Origin: Clostridia bacterium
GTDB lineage: Bacteria > Bacillota > Clostridia > Oscillospirales > CAG-272
NCBI GenBank assembly: GCA_017550115.1
Contig: JAFYLR010000023.1
Coordinates: forward strand, 1-33,883
Direction: 5' to 3'
Length of the DNA stretch: 33,883 nucleotides
Positions 25,573-33,883 of this stretch are shown one piece after another (within the stretch, counting starts at the first letter, position 1; every line of letters starts with the position of its first letter). The notes beneath the pieces were generated by a model. That model made no database searches and was not told the DNA's origin. It saw only the letters and a program-made list of their open reading frames with translations. The position numbers and the translations under genes were made by a program.

Positions 25573-27319
25573 CTGAGCTCACCCCCTCTTCGCTTCCCTT
25601 TATCTGAGAGGTATATACTTCTCTGTATATCTCGTTATTCTCGAGCAACTCACCATGAGTTCCGATGCCGTCTATTTTGCCTCCGTCAAGAACGATGATA
25701 ACGTCCGCGTCCTCGACCGAGGATATTCTCTGGGCGATAATAAACTTAGTAGTGTTCGGGATCTCTTCGCGGAATGCTTTACGAATAAGTGCATCGGTTT
25801 TAGTATCGACAGCGGAAGTAGAGTCGTCAAGAATGAGGATCTTCGGCTTTTTGAGCAGGGCTCTTGCGATACAAAGTCTCTGCTTTTGACCTCCCGAAAC
25901 GTTCGAGCCGCCCTGTTCTATATAGGTGTCATATCCGTCGGGGAAGGATTGTATAAATTCGTCTGCCTGAGCAAGACGACAGATCCGTTTCAGTTCTTCA
26001 TCGTCGGCTGTGGGATCGCCCCAGCGCAAGTTTTCCTTTATTGTGCCCGAGAAAAGCACGTTTTTCTGCAGAACAACGGCAACGTTGTTGCGGAGTGTGT
26101 CAAGATCGTATTTGCGAACGTCCTCTCCGCCTACCTTTACACACCCCTCGGTGACGTCGTAAAGACGGGAGATAAGATTGACAAGTGAGGTCTTTGAGCT
26201 TCCCGTTCCGCCTATAATGCCTACTGTTTGACCACTCTTTATATGTAAATTGATATTTTCAAGCGCCATTTTTTCTGCGTCATTGCTATATTTGAAGCTG
26301 ACGTTCTCAAAATCAACGCTTCCGTCGGAAACCGAGGTAAGAGCATTTTCGGGACTTGTCAGAGAGCTTTCCTCGCTCAAAACCTCAATGATTCTGTGTG
26401 CTGATTCTGCAGAAATCGTTATCATAACGAAGACGAAAGAAATCATCATCATGCTCATAAGCACCTGCATCGAATACGTTATCATACCCGAGAGAGTTCC
26501 GAGGCCGAAACGTACGCCGCCGCTTGTGATCGCGAGCTTCGCACAGAAGAAGGAGATTAGCAGCATTGAAGAATACATACAAAACTGCATTATAGGAGAA
26601 TTGAGAGCGAGAATCTTTTCTGCCCTTGTAAATCCTGCGCAAAGCTCATCTGATGCTTTGGCAAACTTCTTTTTCTCGAAGTCCTCGCGAACGAAGCTTT
26701 TTACGACTCTCATTCCCTTTACATTTTCTTGAACCGATTCGTTCAGGGCGTCGTATTTTTTGAATACCCTCTTGAATATCGGCATGACCTTGAAGATTAT
26801 TGCAAAAAGAGAGAAGCCGAGAATGGGTATAATGACGGCAAATATCCACGCGAGATTTCCTCCGAGACGAATAGACATAATAAAGGCGAATATCAGCATA
26901 AACGGACATCTTACCGCCGTTCTTATTATCATCATAAACGCCATTTGTACGTTTGTGACGTCTGTTGTCAGACGTGTAACAAGGCTCGGCGTTGAAAACT
27001 TGTCGATGTTTGCAAACGAAAATTCCTGAACCTTATAAAAAAGGTCGTGACGCAGGTTTTTGGCAAAACCCGTTGCCGCATCGGCACAAAATCTTCCGGC
27101 GAGAATGCCGAACGTGAGCGAGAGCATAGCAAGGGCGATAAGTATTCCGCCAAATGTAAGTATAGTTTTCATACCGCAGCCGTCTTGTATTTCGTTTATA
27201 AGCTCTGCTGTAAGCAGAGGAATAATACATTCAACGACGACCTCAAGCGAAACGATGAGAGGGGAAAGAAGTGCCGACTTCTTGTATTCTCTCACGCAGG
27301 AAAGCAGTTTTTTTATCAT
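25565..27319 (-). CDS. ABC exporter subunit with degenerate catalytic site (TM287-like)
   Basis: A 584-residue half-transporter with six membrane helices (about 15-310) and an ATPase domain. Walker A is GGTGSSKTS (370-378), with Ser where Gly is usual. The signature VSGGQ (474-478) is canonical. Walker B reads ILILDDSTSAVD, so the catalytic Glu is replaced by Ser500. In heterodimers such as TM287/288 and LmrCD one subunit lacks the catalytic Glu and the other has a variant signature, exactly the pattern seen across this pair. GGAGGATAA precedes the ATG. It is the first gene of the two-gene operon. Confidence 0.95.
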   Translation of the reverse strand: MIKKLLSCVREYKKSALLSPLIVSLEVVVECIIPLLTAELINEIQDGCGMKTILTFGGILIALAMLSLTFGILAGRFCADAATGFAKNLRHDLFYKVQEFSFANIDKFSTPSLVTRLTTDVTNVQMAFMMIIRTAVRCPFMLIFAFIMSIRLGGNLAWIFAVIIPILGFSLFAIIFKVMPIFKRVFKKYDALNESVQENVKGMRVVKSFVREDFEKKKFAKASDELCAGFTRAEKILALNSPIMQFCMYSSMLLISFFCAKLAITSGGVRFGLGTLSGMITYSMQVLMSMMMISFVFVMITISAESAHRIIEVLSEESSLTSPENALTSVSDGSVDFENVSFKYSNDAEKMALENINLHIKSGQTVGIIGGTGSSKTSLVNLISRLYDVTEGCVKVGGEDVRKYDLDTLRNNVAVVLQKNVLFSGTIKENLRWGDPTADDEELKRICRLAQADEFIQSFPDGYDTYIEQGGSNVSGGQKQRLCIARALLKKPKILILDDSTSAVDTKTDALIRKAFREEIPNTTKFIIAQRISSVEDADVIIVLDGGKIDGIGTHGELLENNEIYREVYTSQIKGSEEGVSSDE

Positions 27320-27359
27320 TTATTATCCTCCGATTGACAAATCTGTTTCTGTTCCTTAT

Positions 27360-27388
27360 ATTCTACCACTAAAACACCTTTCCGTCAA
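27360..27388 (-). promoter_or_regulatory. Promoter for the ABC exporter operon
   Basis: On the minus strand, TTGACG (27388-27383), 17 bp, TAGAAT (27365-27360), with TGG before the -10. It lies about 40 bp upstream of the first ABC gene. No regulator gene is adjacent. Confidence 0.8.
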
Positions 27389-27457
27389 GCAAAAACCCGA
27401 ACGAATATATCGCGTTTTTTTGACTTGTTTTTAGCATTTTTACTGTGTGGTTGAAGC

Positions 27458-27492
27458 AAAAAAGCAATTACGGTGTCCGTAATTGCTTTTTT
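27458..27492. terminator. Terminator downstream of spoIIR
   Basis: AAAAAAGCAATTACGG (27458-27473) and CCGTAATTGCTTTTTT (27477-27492) form a perfect 16-bp stem around TGT. It insulates spoIIR from the ABC operon, which is transcribed in the same direction. Confidence 0.93.
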
Positions 27493-27501
27493 TATTATTT
27501 G

Positions 27502-28137
27502 TTATTTGAAAAGGCGGGATATTTCCTTGAATATTTCAAGGATCTTGAAGCGTATCTCGTATTTGCCGCCGGAGCTTGACTCGGTCTCGGTTATTATTCT
27601 ATATTGCTCGGGAGTAAGACCCGCCGCAATAAACGAGTCTTCAAGAGTTGCGGAATTTTTGACGGAACTTGCCGCCGACAAACAGATTGGCGGGAAAAGT
27701 ACGCACCACCAATTTTTGCCCTCCGCTTCCCCTATCTTTATCTGAAGCGAAATATATTCTCCGCAGGGAAAAGCTGCCCCCTCATATAATCTTGTCGGGT
27801 AATATTCTTCGCTAAAGGAAACGCTTATGGGAGCCGATGAGCCGTTCTCGGAGACTGTTTTCTCGGCGGTTGTCTTATAGCGTTCAAGATTTTTCCCGAT
27901 TACATCTATTGCTTCTTTTCGGGTTTTGCATTCTGCGAGAAGTGTTTGTGTCAGAGCAACAATATCGTCTCTGACGAGCAGCTTCAGTGCTTGATCTTCT
28001 TCGCTATCTGAGTTTGCGAGAACGTGAAGCCGAACGACGCTCTCATATATTTCCTCTTCTCCGTGTATCGGTAAAAGTCCTATTACGAGGGTTAGCGACA
28101 CGGCGATAAGTAGTACGGCAAAAGCTTTCTTTTCCAT
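27502..28137 (-). CDS. spoIIR: Stage II sporulation protein R
   Basis: A 211-residue exported sporulation signal. Made in the forespore, it activates the SpoIIGA protease in the mother cell and so switches on sigma-E. A hydrophobic N-terminal segment lies at about 5-23. Family blocks are RLHVLANSDSEEDQALKL, YYPTRLYEGAAFPCGEYISL, and NWWCVLFPPICL. Length is normal. The ribosome site is weak (AAAGG about 13 nt before the ATG). In Bacillus the gene is under sigma-F control; I could not identify a convincing sigma-F promoter here. It is good evidence that the organism forms endospores or descends from one that does. Confidence 0.95.
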   Translation of the reverse strand: MEKKAFAVLLIAVSLTLVIGLLPIHGEEEIYESVVRLHVLANSDSEEDQALKLLVRDDIVALTQTLLAECKTRKEAIDVIGKNLERYKTTAEKTVSENGSSAPISVSFSEEYYPTRLYEGAAFPCGEYISLQIKIGEAEGKNWWCVLFPPICLSAASSVKNSATLEDSFIAAGLTPEQYRIITETESSSGGKYEIRFKILEIFKEISRLFK

Positions 28138-28215
28138 ATGTGTTTTACGACCTTTCTTTTTGTTGTACCACTATTTTTTGCTCAAAAAGGCAGATTTATT
28201 CACTTATTTACATAT

Positions 28216-28244
28216 TTGACAAAAATCTCGGGGGAATGTATAAT
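28216..28244 (+). promoter_or_regulatory. Consensus promoter for the GH10-like lipoprotein gene
   Basis: TTGACA (28216-28221), 17 bp, TATAAT (28239-28244). Both hexamers are full consensus. It lies divergent to spoIIR, whose start is about 80 bp to the left. Confidence 0.88.
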
Positions 28245-28304
28245 ATGGAGTGTAAAGAATTTATCTGCACACTGTGGCATAGAATAGGATAAGGAGGCGA
28301 GAAG

Positions 28305-29864
28305 ATGAAAAGATTAGTACGTTTTTTCGGGCGGACACGCTGTGCCGTGTTGCTTTTGACCATTTTGATACTTATGACCTCCTGTGCGTCGGGAGACGGA
28401 ACACAGAAAAAATATGCGTCAACGCTTGAAGCTGAGAGTAATTTCTTAACGACGACAGGTCTGCTCAATCCCGACTCCGAGATACGAGGAGTATGGATAG
28501 CGACGGTCGGAAATATAAACTATCCGTCAAAGAAAGGGCTTTCTGCCGCAAAGCTTAAAGCGGAGCTTGACGCTATCGTTGAAAACTGCTCTGAGCTTGG
28601 GATAAACACGATATTCTTTCAAGTGAGACCGGCAGCCGACGCCCTTTATCGCTCTGAGCTTTTTCCCTCGTCTGAATTTGTATCGGGTGAGCAAGGGAAA
28701 GCACCTGAAGGCAATTTTGACTCGCTGGCTTATCTTATTGAGATAGCAAATGCACAGAAGATCAATGTTCACGCATGGGTAAATCCTTTGAGAGTAACAT
28801 ACGGAAGTGTAAAATACCCCAAAACCGACGTTTCTGCTCTGGCGGAAGGTCATATTGCACGTAAAAATCCCGATTGGGTGATAGCGTATGATGACGGTAA
28901 GCTGTATTTTGATGCAGGTAACCCTGCCGTGAGAGAGTATATCGCTCTCGGAGTTAAAGAAATTGTGGAAAACTACGCTGTTGACGGAGTGGTTTTTGAT
29001 GACTATTTTTACCCATACCCGACAAAGACAGACGGTGTTTATGCGGTCTTTGATGACGATGCTTCGTATAGTGCGTATGGCAACGGTGCCGAGCGAGATG
29101 ATTGGAGAAGAGATAATATAAACAAGCTCGTGAAGGCTTGTTATGACACGGTGAAGAACATAAATAAAGAATGTCTTTTCGGCATATCTCCCTTTGGCAT
29201 TTGGCGTAACGGCGAGGGAGGAAGTGACGGCAGTGCGACAGCAGGTCTTGAAGCATATGAATCGCTTTACTGTGACGCTATCTCATGGGCAGAGGGCGGA
29301 TACGTTGACTATCTCGCCCCTCAGCTTTATTGGCGTTTTATTACCAAAGTCGCGTCATACGGAGTTCTGTCTGATTGGTGGAACTCAATGCTTGACGGAA
29401 CGGGCGTAAAGCTCCTGATAAGCCACGCCGCCTATATGTACGAAGAATGGGAGACCCCTGCGGGCGAGCTTACCTCGCAGATAGAATATTCCAGAGAGGC
29501 TCTTGCGTACAGAGGAAGTGTGCTTTACGGATACGCGGCAATCACCGCTGACGCAGAAAACATTAAAAGTGAAATATCCGAGCTTTTCTCGGACGAAATA
29601 ATATATTCAGATCCGACAACGAATTTTAAGAAGCTTTATCTTTTGGGGATAAGCGACGGAATGACAACGAGCGATATATCCTTGACCGTTTCGGGACGGT
29701 CCGATCCAAGCCTTTCGCTTGAGGTGAACGGTGAGAGGGTGAATCGAAACAAGGACGGTAGCTTTACGATAGAGCTTTCTCTTTTGGTGGGTGAAAACCG
29801 ATTCGTTTTCAAGTGCGGAGAAGAGATGATTTCATATACCGTTACAAGAACAAAGAAGAATTAG
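28305..29864 (+). CDS. Glycosyl hydrolase-like 10 (GHL10/DUF187) lipoprotein
   Basis: A 519-residue surface lipoprotein. The signal peptide ends in a lipobox-like MTSC, with C27 as the likely lipidation site. A TIM-barrel of the GHL10 family (YngK-like) spans about 58-420: FFQVRPAADALY, HAWVNPLRV, DGVVFDDYFYPYP, GISPFGIWR and APQLYWRF are the conserved blocks, with acidic residues in FDDY as likely catalytic groups. The C-terminal part (about 430-519) looks like a beta-sandwich. Family members are thought to act on cell-wall or other glycans, but the substrate is unproven. AAGGAGG precedes the ATG. The gene stands alone between a consensus promoter and a terminator shared with metA. Confidence 0.92.
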   Translation: MKRLVRFFGRTRCAVLLLTILILMTSCASGDGTQKKYASTLEAESNFLTTTGLLNPDSEIRGVWIATVGNINYPSKKGLSAAKLKAELDAIVENCSELGINTIFFQVRPAADALYRSELFPSSEFVSGEQGKAPEGNFDSLAYLIEIANAQKINVHAWVNPLRVTYGSVKYPKTDVSALAEGHIARKNPDWVIAYDDGKLYFDAGNPAVREYIALGVKEIVENYAVDGVVFDDYFYPYPTKTDGVYAVFDDDASYSAYGNGAERDDWRRDNINKLVKACYDTVKNINKECLFGISPFGIWRNGEGGSDGSATAGLEAYESLYCDAISWAEGGYVDYLAPQLYWRFITKVASYGVLSDWWNSMLDGTGVKLLISHAAYMYEEWETPAGELTSQIEYSREALAYRGSVLYGYAAITADAENIKSEISELFSDEIIYSDPTTNFKKLYLLGISDGMTTSDISLTVSGRSDPSLSLEVNGERVNRNKDGSFTIELSLLVGENRFVFKCGEEMISYTVTRTKKN

Positions 29865-29874
29865 AATAAAAAGA

Positions 29875-29920
29875 AAACGGCTGATTTTCTGTGCCTTTAC
29901 ACAAAATCAGCCGTTTTTTA
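29875..29920. terminator. Bidirectional terminator between the GHL10 gene and metA
   Basis: AAAACGGCTGATTTT (29875-29889) pairs perfectly with AAAATCAGCCGTTTT (29904-29918); an inner GTG/CAC extends the hairpin. A- and T-runs serve both converging genes. Confidence 0.93.
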
Positions 29921-29922
29921 TA

Positions 29923-30846
29923 TTAGTTTTGCGACATTTTTTTAATATCGTAAGGGGTGGTTTGGTAAACGAAATAGTTTAGCCAGTTTGAATAGAGAAG
30001 ATTTGCGTGTGAACGCCAACTCACGATAGGTTCTTTCGTATCATCGTCATTCGGGTAATAGTTTTTCGGCACCGATATCGGCAGTCCTGCGTTTTTGTCA
30101 CGCAGATATTCCTTTTCGAGAGTTCTTTGGTCATATTCGGAATGACCTGTTATGAAGAATTGTCTGCCGTTCTTTGAGTAAACGGCATAAATACCTGCCT
30201 CCTCGGAAGACGCCAAAATATTGAGGTCGGGAATTTTCTCTATATCCTCACGGAGCACTGTTGTGTGACGTGAATGGGGTGCGTAAAAAACATCGTCAAA
30301 GCCACGCAGAAGAATAGAACGTGAGTAATCTGCCGTATGCGGAAAAACTCCAAAAAGCTTTTCGGGCAGAGGGTGTTTTTTAACCCCGTAATGATAATAA
30401 AGTCCTGCCTGTGCTCCCCAGCAGATATGGAAGGTGCTGTGAACGTGAGTTTTTGACCATTCCATAATAGAGCAAAGCTCCTCCCAATAGTCAACCTCCT
30501 CAAACTCCATTTTCTCAACGGGGGCTCCCGTTATTATCATTCCGTCAAAATATTCGTCCTTGTAATAATCAAAGGTACGGTAGAATGACGTCAGATGCTC
30601 CTCTGTGACGTTTTGGGATTTATGTGTTGCCGTATGCATCAGCTTCAGCTCCACCTGAAGCGGAGAGTTACTGAGAAGCCGTGCGAGCTGGGTTTCTGTG
30701 TCGATCTTTGTCGGCATAAGGTTAAGCAACAGGATACGTAAAGGGCGAATATCCTGTGTGATAGCACGGGTCTCTGTCATAACGAAAATGTTTTCGTTTT
30801 CGAGAACTCGTGTAGCGGGCAGCTCGTTAGGTATTTTGATCGGCAT
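29923..30846 (-). CDS. metA: Homoserine O-acetyltransferase, MetA type
   Basis: A 307-residue MetA-family enzyme that acylates homoserine in methionine synthesis. Catalytic residues are Cys142 (in HICWGAQAG), His235 and Glu237 (GHSEYD). Residue 111 is Glu (GAPVE); in this family Glu111 favours acetyl-CoA and Gly111 favours succinyl-CoA, so acetyl transfer is predicted. That fits the adjacent O-acetylhomoserine sulfhydrylase, which lies 5 bp upstream in the same operon. Databases often label such proteins succinyltransferases by default. The specificity call is inferred from one residue and context. Confidence 0.95.
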   Translation of the reverse strand: MPIKIPNELPATRVLENENIFVMTETRAITQDIRPLRILLLNLMPTKIDTETQLARLLSNSPLQVELKLMHTATHKSQNVTEEHLTSFYRTFDYYKDEYFDGMIITGAPVEKMEFEEVDYWEELCSIMEWSKTHVHSTFHICWGAQAGLYYHYGVKKHPLPEKLFGVFPHTADYSRSILLRGFDDVFYAPHSRHTTVLREDIEKIPDLNILASSEEAGIYAVYSKNGRQFFITGHSEYDQRTLEKEYLRDKNAGLPISVPKNYYPNDDDTKEPIVSWRSHANLLYSNWLNYFVYQTTPYDIKKMSQN

Positions 30847-30851
30847 ATCTT

Positions 30852-32126
30852 TTACGCCCTCAATGCAGCGTCAAGATCGGCGATAAGGTCTTCCGCACTC
30901 TCAAGACCGCAGGACAGACGTACAAGCTCCGGACGAACGCCTGCCGCCGCGAGCTCTTGGTCATTCAACTGACGGTGAGTAGCCGATGCCGGATGCAGAC
31001 AACAGCTGCGTGCGTCTGCAACGTGAGTTTCGATCGCAAAGATCTTGAGTTTTTTCATGAAAGCTTCAGCCGCTTTTCTGCCGCCCTTAACACCGAAGCT
31101 TACAACTCCGCAAGACCCTTTCGGGAGATATTTCTTTGCAAGATCATAATATTTATCGCCCTCAAGCGAAGGGTAGCTTACCCAATCGACTTCGGGATGA
31201 TTTTTCAAGAACGAAGCCACGGCGAGTCCGTTTGCACAGTGGCGTTCCATACGCACGTGCAGACTCTCAAGACCGAGGTTTACAATGAATGCACTCTGAG
31301 GTGCGGCAGTACAGCCAAAGTCACGCATAAGCTGTGCGGTTGCCTTGGTTATGTATGCACCCTTGCCGAATTTTTCGGTATAAACTATACCGTGATAACT
31401 GTCGTCGGGCGTGCAAAGTCCGGGGAATTTTTCCTTGTGTGCTGTCCAATCGAAGTTTCCTGAGTCCACTATCGCACCGCCAACCTGTGCACCGTGTCCG
31501 TCCATGTACTTTGTTGTAGCGTGAGTGACGATGTCCGCACCAAATTCAAACGGACGGCAGTTTACGGGAGTAGCAAAGGTATTGTCTATAATAAGCGGAA
31601 CTCCGTGAGAATGAGCGACTTTTGCAAATCTCTCAATATCAAGGACTGTGAGTGCGGGATTCGCGATGGTTTCTCCGAAAACAGCCTTAGTGTTAGGTCT
31701 GAACGCCGCCTCAAGCTCCTCTTCCGAGCAATCGGGAGAAACAAAAGTAAAGTCTATTCCCATCTTCTTCATTGTAACCGAGAAGAGATTGAAAGTACCG
31801 CCGTATATTGTTGAGGAAGATATAACGTGATCTCCGGCTGTTGCAATATTGAAAATACTGAAAAAGTTTGCCGCCTGTCCGGACGAGGTCAACATAGCGG
31901 CGCAGCCACCCTCAAGCTCACAGATCTTTGCGGCAACAGTGTCGCAGGTAGGGTTCTGAAGACGTGAATAAAAATACCCAGATGCCTCAAGGTCAAAAAG
32001 TTTACCCATATCCTCGCTTGTGTCGTATTTGAAAGTTGTGCTTTGATATATCGGTACCTGACGAGGCTCGCCGTTTCCGGGGGTATAGCCGCCCTGAACG
32101 CAAATAGTTTCAATTTTCTTTGCCAT
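30852..32126 (-). CDS. metY: O-acetylhomoserine sulfhydrylase (aminocarboxypropyltransferase)
   Basis: A 424-residue PLP enzyme of the Cys/Met metabolism family, which makes homocysteine from O-acetylhomoserine and sulfide. PLP lysine is K206 in [12 protein letters not shown], and the PLP-ring aspartate is D181 in [10 protein letters not shown]. The N-terminal [27 protein letters not shown] segment and 424-residue length are typical of MetY rather than the shorter MetB/MetC. AAGGAGAT precedes the ATG. It heads the metY-metA operon. The leader is only about 40 nt, too short for a SAM riboswitch or T-box. Confidence 0.95.
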   Translation of the reverse strand: MAKKIETICVQGGYTPGNGEPRQVPIYQSTTFKYDTSEDMGKLFDLEASGYFYSRLQNPTCDTVAAKICELEGGCAAMLTSSGQAANFFSIFNIATAGDHVISSSTIYGGTFNLFSVTMKKMGIDFTFVSPDCSEEELEAAFRPNTKAVFGETIANPALTVLDIERFAKVAHSHGVPLIIDNTFATPVNCRPFEFGADIVTHATTKYMDGHGAQVGGAIVDSGNFDWTAHKEKFPGLCTPDDSYHGIVYTEKFGKGAYITKATAQLMRDFGCTAAPQSAFIVNLGLESLHVRMERHCANGLAVASFLKNHPEVDWVSYPSLEGDKYYDLAKKYLPKGSCGVVSFGVKGGRKAAEAFMKKLKIFAIETHVADARSCCLHPASATHRQLNDQELAAAGVRPELVRLSCGLESAEDLIADLDAALRA

Positions 32127-32168
32127 TTTATATTATCTCCTTACGATAAAAATCTAAATAATACTATA

Positions 32169-32197
32169 ATTATACACTTTGATTGTGCTTTTGTAAA
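32169..32197 (-). promoter_or_regulatory. Promoter for the metY-metA operon
   Basis: On the minus strand, TTTACA (32197-32192), 17 bp, TATAAT (32174-32169). The start site is about 40 nt from the metY ATG. Confidence 0.78.
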
Positions 32198-32242
32198 GGG
32201 ATTACTAAAATTTTTTGATTTCGTGCGTGTTTTTAAGATTTA

Positions 32243-32271
32243 TTGACTTTCGGAGTGCCGTGTGGTATCAT
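32243..32271 (+). promoter_or_regulatory. Promoter for the radical SAM gene
   Basis: TTGACT (32243-32248), 17 bp, TATCAT (32266-32271), with TGG before the -10. It is divergent to the metY promoter, about 45 bp away. Confidence 0.75.
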
Positions 32272-32299
32272 TTAAGCAATAAAAGAAAGGAGAGAAGAG

Positions 32300-33190
32300 A
32301 TGAGCGTTTGCAATTTGTGCCCAAGAAAATGTGCGATTGATAGAGAAAAGTCGCTTGGATATTGCAGATCGCCAAAGGAAATAATGCTTTCACGTGCGTC
32401 TCTTCATTTCTTTGAGGAGCCGCCGATAAGCGGCACAAAAGGCTCGGGAACGCTATTCTTTGGCGGTTGTAATATGCGGTGTGTTTTCTGTCAGAATGCC
32501 ACGATAAGTCGAGGGGAAGAAAACGGTACGTCGAGGGCTGTGAGCAAGGAAGAGCTTGCTGAATTGATGTTTAGGCTTCGTGATGAAGGTGCGCATAACA
32601 TAAATCTTGTAACACCTACGCATTATGCCGATTCTATTGCCGATGTTTTGAGCAAAATCAAGAGCGAGCTTAAGATACCGATAGTATATAATTGCGGGGG
32701 ATACGAGAGCGTAGAGGCTTTACGTATGCTATCCGGTCTTATCGATATTTATATGCCCGATTTCAAATATTTCTCCGCTTCACTTTCCGAGAAATATTCG
32801 TGTGCACCCGATTATGCCGAGCGTGCGACAGAGGCACTTTTGGAGATGTATCGTCAGACGGGTGAGGCCGTTATCTCCTCCGAGGGAATAATGGAAAAAG
32901 GAGTTCTTGTGCGGCATTTGGTGCTTCCGGGTGCGAGAGCTGACTCAAAAAAGGTGCTTGAGACGATTGCAAAAACGCTTCCGCCCGATAAAATTTTATT
33001 GAGCGTTATGCGTCAATACACGCCCGAATTTGCACCGCCTGAGATGAAGGAATTGCGAAGAAAAATAACGAGCTTTGAATATGATTTTGTTTTGAATGAG
33101 GCTGAAAAGCTTGGTTTTTGCGGATTTTCTCAAGGGAAAGACTCCGTGTCGCGCAATTATACCCCTGATTTTTTTGAAAAAACTTTTTGA
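32300..33190 (+). CDS. Radical SAM protein, PflA-like (COG1313 type)
   Basis: A 296-residue radical SAM enzyme. The [4Fe-4S]-binding motif is GGCNMRCVFCQN with C57, C61 and C64. An extra cysteine cluster at the N-terminus (C4, C7, C11, C22) probably binds a second metal or cluster. These features and the length fit the uncharacterised COG1313 group, annotated as pyruvate formate-lyase activating enzyme-like. No glycyl radical enzyme gene is nearby, so a PflA role is not supported. AAAGGAGAG precedes the ATG. It appears to be transcribed alone or with the DUF378 gene, 92 bp downstream. Confidence 0.9.
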   Translation: MSVCNLCPRKCAIDREKSLGYCRSPKEIMLSRASLHFFEEPPISGTKGSGTLFFGGCNMRCVFCQNATISRGEENGTSRAVSKEELAELMFRLRDEGAHNINLVTPTHYADSIADVLSKIKSELKIPIVYNCGGYESVEALRMLSGLIDIYMPDFKYFSASLSEKYSCAPDYAERATEALLEMYRQTGEAVISSEGIMEKGVLVRHLVLPGARADSKKVLETIAKTLPPDKILLSVMRQYTPEFAPPEMKELRRKITSFEYDFVLNEAEKLGFCGFSQGKDSVSRNYTPDFFEKTF

Positions 33191-33282
33191 TTTTTTGAAT
33201 AAAAAGCATTTTTTTCTCCAAAACTATTTTCGAAGATAATTTATCTCAAACAATCGATAAATTTTCGGAAAGGAAATAGCAT

Positions 33283-33501
33283 ATGTTAATGGACAAGATT
33301 TGCTTAGCACTCACAATTGTTGGAGCACTGAACTGGGGAAGCATCGGACTTTTCAAATTTGACATAGTTTCTTGGATTTTCGGCGGACAGGGTTCTCTTT
33401 GGGCAAGAATAGTTTATACTCTTGTTGGCCTTGCGGGAATCTGGTGTGTTTCGTTGCTTTTCAGAAACACGGAAGATATCGAGGAACGCACTCATATGTG
33501 A
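33283..33501 (+). CDS. DUF378 small membrane protein
   Basis: A 72-residue protein with two hydrophobic helices (about 5-25 and 41-62) and the DUF378 features ALNWGSIGLF and a late LVGLAGIW helix. Such proteins are common in Firmicutes and have no established function. AAAGGA lies 7 nt before the first ATG; a second in-frame ATG two codons later is equally possible. A hairpin terminator follows within 20 bp. Confidence 0.9.
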   Translation: MLMDKICLALTIVGALNWGSIGLFKFDIVSWIFGGQGSLWARIVYTLVGLAGIWCVSLLFRNTEDIEERTHM

Positions 33502-33516
33502 GTGAAAGAGAGCCGA

Positions 33517-33565
33517 AAAAGACCGTCAAAGATGGTGAAAACCTCACTCGACGGTCTTTTGTTTA
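33517..33565 (+). terminator. Intrinsic terminator after the DUF378 gene
   Basis: AAAAGACCGTC (33517-33527) pairs perfectly with GACGGTCTTTT (33550-33560), followed by a T-rich stretch. The 22-nt loop contains a small GGT/ACC pairing. Confidence 0.85.
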
Positions 33566-33599
33566 TAAAAATTTTTGTTTTTCTTATGTCCTCTACGCC

Positions 33600-33883
33600 G
33601 GACGGGAGAAGGAAATTTTTTGTTACTTTCTTTCCTCGGCCAAAGAAAGTAACGCAAAGAAGCGCCGCAAAAAGGGGGATACCCCCTTTTTGATTTCCCC
33701 GGCGGTATCGACGCCCCTGACGCAAAGCGTCTTGAGGGGGCTGACCTTTCTGTCATTTGTCCTTTTTTGCCCAAAAAGCACCGGGCAAAAAAGGGTACGG
33801 AGAGAGGATTTTGTTTCAAAAGAAAGTTTTTCAGGGCGATATACAATATTGGGATCAAAGGGCGACGCCCTTTGCCGTGCGGG
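33600..33883. repeat. Large dispersed hairpin-rich repeat, copy 2 (cut by the window edge)
   Basis: This copy is colinear with copy 1 over about 285 bp. Hairpins: GTTACTTTCTTT with its complement (33622-33633/33642-33653); AAAAAGGGGG-ATA-CCCCCTTTTT (33669-33691); GACGC/GCGTC inside CCCCT/AGGGG; CCTTTTTTGCCC with its complement (33761-33772/33783-33794); and CAAAGGGCG/CGCCCTTTG (33856-33874). Two stems differ from copy 1 by matched changes on both arms. It lies after a terminator, outside any gene. Confidence 0.88.

Noticed and set aside
32127..32299. SAM riboswitch or T-box upstream of metY
   Set aside because: The promoter lies only about 40 nt before the start, too close for either element, and no matching sequence is seen.
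23121..33883. Insertion sequence or composite transposon bounded by the two dispersed repeats
   Set aside because: No transposase, target-site duplication or inverted terminal repeat is visible, and the genes between are ordinary chromosomal genes. The copies are in direct orientation.
1..33883. CRISPR array, tRNA or rRNA genes, prophage genes
   Set aside because: No regularly spaced short repeats, cloverleaf-like sequence, rRNA segments or phage-type genes were seen on either strand.

Overview
This window looks like chromosome from an endospore-forming, Gram-positive member of the Clostridia, probably an Oscillospirales-like gut or anaerobic lineage. The evidence is a spoIIR gene, strong AGGAGG-type ribosome binding sites, some TTG starts, housekeeping operons of Firmicutes type, and anaerobe-style ferritin, rubredoxin and radical-SAM genes. 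The species cannot be named from sequence alone. I see no tRNA, rRNA, CRISPR array, prophage or insertion sequence.

Layout. 1-360: tandem repeat of about 167 bp, each unit starting with an intrinsic terminator. 378-2755 (+): ferritin, rubredoxin, a ZIP metal transporter and a hemolysin-III/PAQR membrane protein. 2806-4395 (-): release factor 3. 4520-13920 (+): one long apparent operon yybS-gdpP-rplI-dnaB-tilS-hpt-ftsH, with a near-consensus promoter at its head and a clear terminator only at its end. 13942-16662 (+): a separately transcribed TetM-like ribosomal GTPase fused to a Rae1/YacP-type NYN endonuclease domain. 16674-20527 (-): nagB and a three-gene sugar operon (isomerase, Gfo/Idh/MocA dehydrogenase, isomerase). 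20650-22431 (+): SulP anion transporter. 22464-23102 (-): small SLOG-like protein behind a long structured leader that ends in an intrinsic terminator. 23121-23490: copy 1 of a large dispersed hairpin-rich repeat. 23593-27388 (-): heterodimeric ABC exporter. 27502-28137 (-): spoIIR. 28216-29864 (+): GH10-like lipoprotein. 29923-32197 (-): metY-metA methionine operon. 32243-33501 (+): PflA-like radical SAM protein and a DUF378 membrane protein. 33600-33883: copy 2 of the dispersed repeat, cut by the window edge.

How the genes work together. The central operon combines c-di-AMP turnover (GdpP), a ribosomal protein, the replicative helicase, tRNA-Ile lysidine synthesis, purine salvage and membrane proteolysis. 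MetA carries the glutamate associated with acetyl-CoA use, which fits the adjacent O-acetylhomoserine sulfhydrylase. The two exporter subunits show the complementary degenerate/intact ATP sites of TM287/288-type transporters.

Most interesting items: (1) the GTPase-Rae1 fusion, which suggests a ribosome A-site factor that brings its own mRNA nuclease; (2) the promoter-rod-terminator leader in front of the SLOG gene, a candidate regulatory RNA; (3) the dispersed repeat, whose two copies show compensatory base changes in two separate stems. All positions and pairings were read by eye; no alignment, folding or database search was run.
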